From: a virus
Direction: 5' to 3' (one strand)
DNA length: 64,000 nucleotides
IMG/VR virus record: IMGVR_UViG_3300043436_004480
Location: 1 to 64,000 of that record
Positions 40,316-46,975 of the stretch are shown piece after piece. The notes beneath the pieces are model-generated. The model did not search any database, was not told where the DNA came from, and saw only the letters and a list, made by a program, of their open reading frames with translations. A program made the translations under genes and the position numbers. The first letter of the stretch is position 1. Each line of letters begins with the position of its first letter.

Positions 40316-40362
40316 ATATTATTGAAAGATTCGAACTTTCTGATCCACCGACTGGAATAATA
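40316..40362 (-). ncRNA. Compact tRNA-like element without anticodon arm
   Basis: TATTATT and AATAATA form a perfect 7-bp acceptor stem. Between them are CC-AGTCGGT-GG (a D-arm with the conserved AG..GG) and GAAAG-TTCGAAT-CTTTC (a perfect T-arm). Only three bases separate the arms, where the anticodon and variable arms should be. A discriminator T follows; no CCA. It lies between two protein genes on the transcribed strand. Confidence 0.55.
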
Positions 40363-40363
40363 A

Positions 40364-40390
40364 GGAACAGTTTTTAAACTTGTTCAGGTT
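40364..40390 (-). repeat. Third copy of the AACCT-hairpin repeat
   Basis: AACCTGAACAAGTTTAAAAA then CTGTTCC, directly after the stop of the 109-residue gene. GAAC/GTTC and AGTT/AACT pair. Stem bases vary from the copies at 39.6 kb but pairing is kept. Confidence 0.5.
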
Positions 40391-40720
40391 TTAATCTGCT
40401 AACCAGTCGTATTCAGATTTATCGAAATAGTCTGGATCACTAATATCTTTGTTATCGAATGCTTCTAGTTCTTCTATGCTTTTTCTTAACGAAGGATGCA
40501 CTCCAGTATTTTCTTGCCACTCGACTATCTGCTCATCAGTAAGTTCAACTTCATTTCTAAGTTGTGCAAGAAATTTATTTCTATCGTCGTCTGTAAGGAT
40601 TTCTCCATACATATTCTCAAAAATTTCGACGTTGTCTTCATGATAAAGACGTTCTGCTTCTCTGAAAGGAATTTTTAACTCTAAAGAAGCGTATGCGATT
40701 AATTCGTTTTGAAGGTTCAT
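40391..40720 (-). CDS. Hypothetical acidic protein, 109 aa
   Basis: Acidic helical protein (REAERLYHEDNVEIFENMYGE; LTDDDRNKF-like middle reads LTDDDRNKFLAQLR). A helix with Ile/Leu spacing suggests a small bundle. Unrecognised. Possible promoter TAATTTTG at 40776-40783 with imperfect spacing. Confidence 0.68.
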   Translation of the reverse strand: MNLQNELIAYASLELKIPFREAERLYHEDNVEIFENMYGEILTDDDRNKFLAQLRNEVELTDEQIVEWQENTGVHPSLRKSIEELEAFDNKDISDPDYFDKSEYDWLAD

Positions 40721-40841
40721 TGCTTTGAAGTTTTATGGTGATAATCTATGAATAATATACCTGACAATTCCAAGACAAAATTAATTGTGATGGAAATGTT
40801 CAAGGTTTTCAATTAGTATGATGAAGACTAATTGATTTGGC

Positions 40842-40875
40842 AAAAAGAATTGGTTGCTAAAATGCAACCAATTCC
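40842..40875 (-). terminator. Rho-independent terminator overlapping the 76-aa gene's end
   Basis: GAATTGGTTGC and GCAACCAATTC form a perfect 11-bp stem on the - strand, followed by TTTTT. The stop codon lies in the loop. Confidence 0.8.
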
Positions 40876-41087
40876 ATCATAATTCTCCCGTCTGGAAGAA
40901 CCATTTCTACTTGCTTGATTTCTTTGCAAGTAAATTCAAAGGTCTCTCCAGCTTCTGCTGGGCCTTCAAACCGCATGAGACCAGGAAGTTTCCTGAATCT
41001 GCCAGTAGCGACTTCGGTGCTTATACTCCACCACGAGTTTTCGCCTGACTTGGTCAGGCAAACGAAAGTTGCTTTAACTTTGTTCAT
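40857..41087 (-). CDS. Hypothetical protein, 76 aa
   Basis: I use the ATG at 41087 (MNKVKATFVCLTKSGE), which has the CAAATT-ATG context. Beta-rich small domain with Trp pair (NSWWSI) and FEFTCKEIKQVEMVL, like an OB-fold or small beta-barrel. Its end lies in a terminator hairpin. Function unknown. Confidence 0.68.
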   Translation of the reverse strand: MNKVKATFVCLTKSGENSWWSISTEVATGRFRKLPGLMRFEGPAEAGETFEFTCKEIKQVEMVLPDGRIMMELVAF

Positions 41088-41127
41088 AATTTGCATCTGC
41101 ACGTTAGTGTGTACAGCCAACTTTAGG

Positions 41128-41290
41128 CAGGGGGGATAGTGGGGGGTTAGCTCTGCAATTGAAAATGAAATAAATTTTTTTAATTTTTTTTTTTGAAAAA
41201 ATTTTGGAGTTTAAATTTTAGCTCTTCAATCCAGATCGAAAAATAATTTTTTGAAAAATTTTTCTGGAATTTTTTCTCTGCTTCTGCAAA
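41128..41290. other. G-tract pair and very AT-rich tract (possible origin or switch region)
   Basis: GGGGGG-ATAGT-GGGGGG occurs at 41130-41146, striking in an AT-rich genome. It is followed by about 130 bp of nearly pure A/T with two similar copies of TTTTTTGAAAAA(A)TTTT. No gene. Such an arrangement can mark a replication origin or unwinding element, but this is inference. Confidence 0.35.
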
Positions 41291-41291
41291 A

Positions 41292-41327
41292 CAAAAAACG
41301 CCAACCTACACTTTCGCTGGTTGACGC
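41292..41327 (-). terminator. Rho-independent terminator
   Basis: CGTCAACC and GGTTGGCG pair over 8 bp (one G-U) with a 12-nt loop, followed by TTTTTT on the - strand. Confidence 0.72.
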
Positions 41328-41360
41328 TTTTCGAGGTCTTTGTCCGCAGACATGACTTTG

Positions 41361-41368
41361 CAAAGATA
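41361..41368 (-). promoter_or_regulatory. Possible promoter -7 box (TATCTTTG) for a short RNA
   Basis: TATCTTTG fits TAnnTTTG and lies between two terminators, so it would drive a transcript of about 60-70 nt. There is no TTG 19-20 bp upstream, so confidence is low. Confidence 0.35.
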
Positions 41369-41370
41369 AG

Positions 41371-41408
41371 AAAAAAAAACAAAACCCACCAGAATTAACT
41401 GATGGGTT
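41371..41408 (-). terminator. Rho-independent terminator
   Basis: AACCCATCAG and CTGGTGGGTT pair over 10 bp (one G-U), followed by TTGTTTTTTTTT on the - strand. It ends any transcript from the divergent region's intergenic part. Confidence 0.75.
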
Positions 41409-41754
41409 CTGCGTACTGGCAAGAATATCTGAAAATTAGCTTTCGCCAGAGTTCTCAGCATAAGTTTGTTTTTGCTTTTTAAAAAGTTCCAGATCACAAA
41501 TCTGAAATTTTCTTCTTTATAATATTCTCAATTTTCAATCCTAATTTACTTCCTTATTTTTTATTTTTCAAATCCAAAATCGGATTTTAAAATTTTTCCT
41601 TTTTCTGGGAAAATCAAATTGCCTGTACCATTGGTAGAAGAGGCGTTATCTTTGATGCACAACTTCGGTCTCTTGGTGGTCGCTTTGCTTTGACCTTAGC
41701 AAGATACAACTTTTTCCTGACATTATGGTTAACTATCCAAACTTTATTTTCATA
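41409..41754. other. Non-coding stretch before the HAD-like gene
   Basis: It holds a CTGGC/GCCAG hairpin, an AT-rich segment (41500-41600), an exact dispersed 11-mer at 41599-41609 and a more GC-rich segment at 41630-41700 with short inverted repeats (GGTC...GACC). It may be RNA or part of an origin; I see no gene. Confidence 0.4.
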
Positions 41755-42591
41755 CTACAATGAATTAAGGATTTGTTTAGAGCGAGTAGGTAATTCATAA
41801 ACAGTCCATTGTAGAGAATGTAGAAACTGAAAAGCTTCTTCTGAAGTTTCATTTTGAAGAAGTAATAATCCTAGATCTTCATGAATAGAAGCAACAGGTC
41901 TGTTATTGTAAAGAATTACTACTGAACCTCGAAGTTCTGGATGGTTAAGATAGAAAGAAGAGAAAGGAAAGTCTCTGTTTATATCTGAATACAAATTTTG
42001 CATAGGAACAACTCCATATTCGAAGTGAGGTATATAGAAAGCTGTCGCAGATTCTTGTTCGTTAGTAACTCCAATTGCATATGAATTTCCATATTGAAGA
42101 AGACATCCAAGTTGAGAAGTTTTAGCTTTTGTTTTTAAATACAAAGCACTAAGCAAAGGATTTATAGAAGGATTCTGCAAAAGAAGTTCTACTGCAAACC
42201 AATCAACAGTATATCGTTGTGAATTTGAAAATCTAACAAGTGGACAACCTAAAGCTGCATCATCTATATATATATGTGCAAACTGTTTATTAGAATGGCT
42301 CCAACTTTGATCTGGATTAAAGTTCAACCAATCAAGATTGAATTTAAGATCGTGCATTTTGAGAAAGTCAAAAGCTTCTTGCAAAGTGTCTACTGGTTCT
42401 GAATCTTTGTCTGGTCTGATTTGCAGAGTACTTCGCATAGTCCAGAGCATAAGTTGAACTTCCGGAATTGTAGATAGTTTAGTTAGAACTTTCTTTGCAT
42501 ACGGAACAAGTTTGCCTATTCTTGGGAAATCATGAGTTACAATTGTTCCATCGAAGTCAACTCCGATAATAATCTGGTTTTTTTGAGACAT
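41755..42591 (-). CDS. HAD-superfamily hydrolase-like protein, 278 aa
   Basis: I use the ATG at 42591. Motif I is GVDFDGTIV (the DxDGT nucleophile), motif II a Thr in MLWTMRS, and a late acidic pair in YIDDAALGCPL. This is a compact HAD phosphatase of the first 140 residues. The C-terminal half, about 140 residues, is beta-rich and unassigned. Substrate could be a nucleotide or phosphorylated RNA end. First leftward gene after the divergent promoters. Confidence 0.7.
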   Translation of the reverse strand: MSQKNQIIIGVDFDGTIVTHDFPRIGKLVPYAKKVLTKLSTIPEVQLMLWTMRSTLQIRPDKDSEPVDTLQEAFDFLKMHDLKFNLDWLNFNPDQSWSHSNKQFAHIYIDDAALGCPLVRFSNSQRYTVDWFAVELLLQNPSINPLLSALYLKTKAKTSQLGCLLQYGNSYAIGVTNEQESATAFYIPHFEYGVVPMQNLYSDINRDFPFSSFYLNHPELRGSVVILYNNRPVASIHEDLGLLLLQNETSEEAFQFLHSLQWTVYELPTRSKQILNSL

Positions 42592-42709
42592 ATTATATAT
42601 GTATAGGTTAAAGGTTAGATTGCTCTGGGAAAGAGGGCCGAAATGAGAATCGCCCAAGTCTTTTTCTTTTTTTGGGACTACTATTGACCTGTAAAAATTT
42701 TGACTTTTA

Positions 42710-42740
42710 CAAATGTAACTTAATACTGACTAAGAAGCAA
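42710..42740 (-). promoter_or_regulatory. Host-type promoter, leftward
   Basis: TTG, 20 bp, TACATTTG on the - strand, pointing at the HAD-like gene and possibly the whole accessory RNA region. Confidence 0.62.
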
Positions 42741-42756
42741 GCAATTTCAAAAATTG

Positions 42757-42788
42757 TTTTGTAATTTATCAAACTATGTGTACGTTTG
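42757..42788 (+). promoter_or_regulatory. Host-type promoter, rightward
   Basis: TTTTG, 19 bp, TACGTTTG on the + strand, ending 16 bp before the ATG of the nuclease gene that heads the late operon. Together with the - promoter it makes a compact divergent switch. Confidence 0.7.
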
Positions 42789-42804
42789 TAAAAAACATCA
42801 TCTA

Positions 42805-43611
42805 ATGTCATCAGCAACTTCAAATTATTACAAAACTCACTCTGTTGAAAAAGTTCCTAAGATAATTAGGGATGAAAATCATATATATAGAGATGAAACA
42901 GAAAAACAATATACTTCTGTTACAACTTTGATCGGACAGTTTAAAAATAAATTCGATACCGAGAAAATTAGCAAAGCATATTCTGAAAAGCATAACATAC
43001 CACAAGATCAAGTTAAGAAAGCTTGGTTGCAGACTTGTGTAGATGCTTGTGAAAAAGGATCGTTACTTCATGATTTAATGGAGAAAGGATTAGAAGATGT
43101 TGATGCATATGTAAAAGCAGAGATGAATAATTTCAATTCTCCTGCTTTGGCAAGAGATGTCCTTAGTTCAGACGATATTACAAAGTTTGAGAATAACGAA
43201 AAGTATCTTGTCTGCAAAGAACCAATTATTGCTTTCTCTCTGCCGGGAAATAATAAAGGTATTGCCGGAGGAATTGATTTTATTGCTGAGGAAATAGGAA
43301 CAAATGTTGTACATTTACGTGATTGGAAAACTAACAAAGCGTTAAATCGTTCTGGATATAACAATCAAATGATGAAGTTTCCAGTTTCTCATTTGCCAGA
43401 TTGTAATTATCAGCATTACGTTTTGCAACTTTCATTATATGCATTCATATTAGAGTACGGATATAATAAAACTATTGGTACTTTAGGAATACACCATTTT
43501 AATTATCTTGCAAACACAGTTCAATATTATGAAGTTCCTTATCTGCGGAACGATGTATGCGATATGTTAGCAATTTTCTTTCATGGTTCTATAATGAAAA
43601 AAGTCTGCTAA
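42805..43611 (+). CDS. PD-(D/E)XK nuclease (Cas4/RecB-like), 268 aa
   Basis: The ATG at 42805 (MSSATSNYYKTHS) is downstream of the promoter; the TTG-started frame from 42754 includes promoter DNA and is rejected. Motifs: GSLLHDLMEKG (His), GIAGGIDFIAEE (Asp), LRDWKTNKA (D-x-K), and QHYVLQLSLYAFILE (Q-x3-Y type). A single-domain exonuclease that could process DNA during packaging or late recombination. It heads the rightward operon. Confidence 0.78.
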   Translation: MSSATSNYYKTHSVEKVPKIIRDENHIYRDETEKQYTSVTTLIGQFKNKFDTEKISKAYSEKHNIPQDQVKKAWLQTCVDACEKGSLLHDLMEKGLEDVDAYVKAEMNNFNSPALARDVLSSDDITKFENNEKYLVCKEPIIAFSLPGNNKGIAGGIDFIAEEIGTNVVHLRDWKTNKALNRSGYNNQMMKFPVSHLPDCNYQHYVLQLSLYAFILEYGYNKTIGTLGIHHFNYLANTVQYYEVPYLRNDVCDMLAIFFHGSIMKKVC

Positions 43612-43624
43612 AAGCAGACCTCTT
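43600..43624 (+). terminator. Hairpin at end of nuclease gene
   Basis: GTCTGC-TAAAA-GCAGAC, with the stop codon in the loop. The following CTCTTTC is a weak T-run, so partial termination at most. Confidence 0.4.
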
Positions 43625-43668
43625 TCAATTCAGTATCTAAACACCATCTCTAAATTAATTTTACAAAA

Positions 43669-44082
43669 ATGAGTCAAAATACCGAACAAACAAACGATTA
43701 TGTCTTTACTAACGATTCGCTCGAAGAAGGATGCTTACAATGGGTTACAATGTTAGCCGGATTAAGTTCTTTAACAGATACAGAAATAAGATTTCTGACG
43801 AAGTTCGTTATTAGAGATTATAAATACAGAGAATCTGCTCCTCATATACCAAGAGGAGATAGAGATTTTGAATATAAAGTTGCTTTGTACTTGCGTTCTA
43901 ATAGAGTAAGAGAAGAAATTTGTGCAGAACTAGATATAACAGATGGTTATTTTGCAATTCTGATGAACAGATGTAAAGAGAAGAAAGTTATTATTGCAAA
44001 AGATATTAAGTCTTTAGCTGTAAATCCTATTTTCTGTTTTCCTAAAGACGGAGTAGCAAACATCATCTTCAAATTAAACTAG
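43669..44082 (+). CDS. Hypothetical packaging-operon protein, 137 aa
   Basis: Contains a basic helical middle (REEICAELDITDGYFAILMNRCKEK) resembling a helix-turn-helix. Located before the HU-like gene and the terminase, so a DNA-recognition small-terminase-like part is possible. Not recognised with certainty. Confidence 0.68.
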   Translation: MSQNTEQTNDYVFTNDSLEEGCLQWVTMLAGLSSLTDTEIRFLTKFVIRDYKYRESAPHIPRGDRDFEYKVALYLRSNRVREEICAELDITDGYFAILMNRCKEKKVIIAKDIKSLAVNPIFCFPKDGVANIIFKLN

Positions 44083-44084
44083 TA

Positions 44085-44276
44085 ATGAGAAACGTACAGG
44101 ATATAATTGACAAAATATCAGAAGATAAAGAAATTCCTAGAGATTTAGTGGAGAAAACTATCATGCGTTTTCATGAAATGATGTGTGATAAGGTAAAAGA
44201 AAGTAAGTTTGACATAAAACTCCCAAGATTTGGGTATTTGCATTTGAGTAAACCTAAAAAAGATGAAAGTAAATAG
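44085..44276 (+). CDS. HU/IHF-fold small DNA-binding protein, 63 aa
   Basis: VQDIIDKISEDKEIPRDLVEKTI is a helix pair, followed by FDIKLPRFGYLHLSKPK, the strand with the PRFG/LG turn of the HU/IHF family; the long beta arms are missing. crAss-like phages carry such proteins in this region. Might help DNA bending at the packaging site. Its end overlaps the next gene by 14 bp. Confidence 0.6.
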   Translation: MRNVQDIIDKISEDKEIPRDLVEKTIMRFHEMMCDKVKESKFDIKLPRFGYLHLSKPKKDESK

Positions 44277-44820
44277 TTTTAAAAGTTCAGAATCAAATTT
44301 CTGGGAGTTTAATCCTAGTTTTTCTTATGTTCCTGAGTTTTCAGCAATAAGAAAACAAGATCTTTCTACTTTGAAGAAAGATTCATCTTATTATATGTGG
44401 TTTGCTTGGTTTATGTTTGATCCAGAAAGTCCATATCACTATTTCCCAGAAAAAGAAAGAATGCAGAGGATTGCTGAATGTGATTTCTTCCGCAAATTTA
44501 GATCTGGAGAAGATGATATTATATCAAAAGATGATAAAGATTGGATTCCTAGAATATTAGTTGAATATCAGAAGGTAACAATGACTTCTGCACAGCGTTC
44601 TTTGTATATGTTTGATGAGCATATAAAAGAACGTGAAGAATACATGAGAAGTTTAACTTACTCAGATCCTAATAATGCAAAAGTAAAAGATGATCTTCTT
44701 ATAAACACAAAGAAAGTTTTAGATTCAAGAAAAGAAATCGAAAAACTAGCTTTGTCAGAAATGTCTTCGGTTGAAATAAATAATTCAGAAGCTTCTTTAA
44801 GCGATAAAAATGTTATATAA
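44263..44820 (+). CDS. Hypothetical protein before TerL, 185 aa
   Basis: Soluble helical protein (KDSSYYMWFAWFMFDPESPY). A long charged helical segment forms the second half. Ends 11 bp inside TerL. Position makes it a candidate terminase partner or small subunit, but no motif proves it. The codons for FPEKER include an exact dispersed 11-mer. Confidence 0.68.
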   Translation: MKVNSFKSSESNFWEFNPSFSYVPEFSAIRKQDLSTLKKDSSYYMWFAWFMFDPESPYHYFPEKERMQRIAECDFFRKFRSGEDDIISKDDKDWIPRILVEYQKVTMTSAQRSLYMFDEHIKEREEYMRSLTYSDPNNAKVKDDLLINTKKVLDSRKEIEKLALSEMSSVEINNSEASLSDKNVI

Positions 44821-46969
44821 CCGTTCTAACTTTATTCTTCCTGAAATACCTTTAATAGATCCGAGAAGTCCAGAATATACAGACTTCTGGAGAGGAGAAA
44901 AAAGAAAAGCTATTGAAGGAGTTTGGGCAGGAGGATTTTGGTGTCCTCCTACTGTATATCATTATGCAAACTTTAGTAATATAGATATTACTCAAGGAAA
45001 GATAAGGGTGCAGAAGAGAGCTGAACTCAGAGATTTAGAATGGGAAAAGGGGAAAGTTCATGCAGTAATGAGAGGATTTTCAGGATTTGAAAACGATCCT
45101 GAATTTACTTGTGATATAACTGCAAAAGAATTTGGAGTAGATGCAAAAGGAAGAAAGTATTTAGAACCTATGGACTATTTAAACCGTTGGTTTAAAACAG
45201 ACTTAGGAAAAGCTAGATATAATAATCCGAACTTAAATCTTTTAGATATGGAAGCACGTGGAACAGGAAAATCTTTCTGGGCTGCGAATTTAATATCTCA
45301 TTACTTTTTGTATGATGGTGCAACAGACTATGATGTGTATTCACATCAAAGAAATATAGGTGAGCAGATGAACTGCGAAATTATAGTTGCTTCTGTTCAA
45401 GACACTTTCATTGATGCTTTGCTTTCAAAAGTAGATAAACACTTAAGTAATTTACCCGGAGGACAAAGTATAAATGGAAGATACCATCCATCACCTTTAT
45501 CAGTTACATACGCTGGACAATTAGATAGCAAAAATAAATCTGGAATTGTAAAAGGAAGAAATGTAAAGAAAGGTGGAGTTTGGGTATTCGAAGGTTCGCA
45601 GACTCAAATATTAGTAAGAAACGTAGGTACTAAAAAAGCAGCTTCTTCTGGTAGTCGTGCAATGTATGTTGCAATTGAAGAGTGCGGACTTGATCCAAGA
45701 TTAGATGATGTATTTGCAAACTTAAAAGACGTAATTAAAACAGATACTGGAAACTTTGGTTCTATACATATGTTTGGAACTGGAGGAGAAGTTGCAGCAG
45801 GAAAAAGTCAAGCTGCAAAAAAGATGTTTTCTAAGCCTAGAACGTATGATTGTTTGTTTTTTACAGACAAGAAAGGAACAGAAATAGGATATACAGTTCC
45901 TGCATATAAAAAGTATAATGAATTCAGAGATGATAATGGTATTCTAGATGAAGCAAAAGCATTAGCTTTCTATAATAAAGAAAGAGAACGAGAAAAAGGA
46001 GATACAAAATTATATTATGATTTTATTCAAAACAATCCGTTAGAATGGGAAGAGATGTTTCTAATTCCGGGAGGAAATAGATTTCCTACTCAGTTATTAG
46101 AACAACAAAGAAGTTATTTAATGACTGCTGCACATCCTAGAGAACTAGGAATTTGCGGAGAATTAAGTTCAATTGGTGCAGATGGAAAAGTTACATTTAC
46201 TCCAGATTTAGAAAACAAACTAAAACCCGCATCTTATCCAGTAGAAGATAAGAATAATAAAGATGAAGGTTGTGTAGTTATATTTGAATTTCCAGATGAA
46301 GATTTAGTTCAGCACGATGGAGTATATATTGCAGGACTAGATCCATATGATCACGATGATGCAAGTTCAAGTTCTTCATTAGGTTCTATAATAATATTCA
46401 AAAGTTGCAGAGCAAACAAATATAAGAAAGATGCAACATCAGAAATCATAGTTGCAGAATATACTGGAAGACCTAAGTCAGCAAATGACTTCTATGAAAT
46501 TTCGTTAAGACTTTTATGTTTTTATAACGGAAAAGTTCTTTATGAAAATGAAAAGATAATGGTGAAAGCTTATTATCAGAGAAAAGGTTTTGCACATAGA
46601 CTTGCAGGAACTCCAAATATATTGAGATCGTCAGTTGATGCTTCAATAAAAAATAGAAATGGTGTTGGAATCAACATGACTCTCGACATAAAGAAAGAAG
46701 CAGAGGAAATGTTAAAAGATTATTTTACAGAATCTGTAATTATGCAAATTAAGTCCATTCCTATTCTGTCAGAAGCAATAGATTTCAATCTTTCTGGCAA
46801 CTTTGATAGAATGATTGCTCTAATGTTAGCTATTATTTATAACTTGCAAATAAAGACTGACGATGGTGATGAAACTCAGGCAGTTAATAATGACTTAATG
46901 GATTATCTTAGAAAAAAGACAGAGCATATGCGAACAAGACCGAATCTAAGAAATCTAATCCAGAGATAA
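44810..46969 (+). CDS. terL: Large terminase subunit (TerL), 719 aa
   Basis: This motor cuts and packages DNA into the prohead. Walker A is ARGTGKS (149-155), Walker B MYVAIEE (285-291), and the C-terminal RNase H-fold nuclease has YIAGLDPYDHDDAS around residue 510 and a late acidic helix (DIKKEAEEMLKDYF). It is large for a terminase, as usual in crAss-like phages. The portal gene follows by 6 bp. Confidence 0.92.
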   Translation: MLYNRSNFILPEIPLIDPRSPEYTDFWRGEKRKAIEGVWAGGFWCPPTVYHYANFSNIDITQGKIRVQKRAELRDLEWEKGKVHAVMRGFSGFENDPEFTCDITAKEFGVDAKGRKYLEPMDYLNRWFKTDLGKARYNNPNLNLLDMEARGTGKSFWAANLISHYFLYDGATDYDVYSHQRNIGEQMNCEIIVASVQDTFIDALLSKVDKHLSNLPGGQSINGRYHPSPLSVTYAGQLDSKNKSGIVKGRNVKKGGVWVFEGSQTQILVRNVGTKKAASSGSRAMYVAIEECGLDPRLDDVFANLKDVIKTDTGNFGSIHMFGTGGEVAAGKSQAAKKMFSKPRTYDCLFFTDKKGTEIGYTVPAYKKYNEFRDDNGILDEAKALAFYNKEREREKGDTKLYYDFIQNNPLEWEEMFLIPGGNRFPTQLLEQQRSYLMTAAHPRELGICGELSSIGADGKVTFTPDLENKLKPASYPVEDKNNKDEGCVVIFEFPDEDLVQHDGVYIAGLDPYDHDDASSSSSLGSIIIFKSCRANKYKKDATSEIIVAEYTGRPKSANDFYEISLRLLCFYNGKVLYENEKIMVKAYYQRKGFAHRLAGTPNILRSSVDASIKNRNGVGINMTLDIKKEAEEMLKDYFTESVIMQIKSIPILSEAIDFNLSGNFDRMIALMLAIIYNLQIKTDDGDETQAVNNDLMDYLRKKTEHMRTRPNLRNLIQR

Positions 46970-46975
46970 CGAACA

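Noticed and set aside
41306-41497. 63-residue frame on the - strand
   Set aside because: It runs through two strong terminator hairpins and a promoter-like box, has odd composition and no start signal; better explained as RNA-level features.
41647-41654. TATCTTTG on the + strand as a rightward promoter
   Set aside because: No TTG at 19-20 bp upstream and no gene downstream on that strand until 42.8 kb.
42754-42804. Upstream extension of the nuclease gene from a TTG
   Set aside because: It would translate the promoter itself; the ATG at 42805 lies just downstream of the predicted transcription start.
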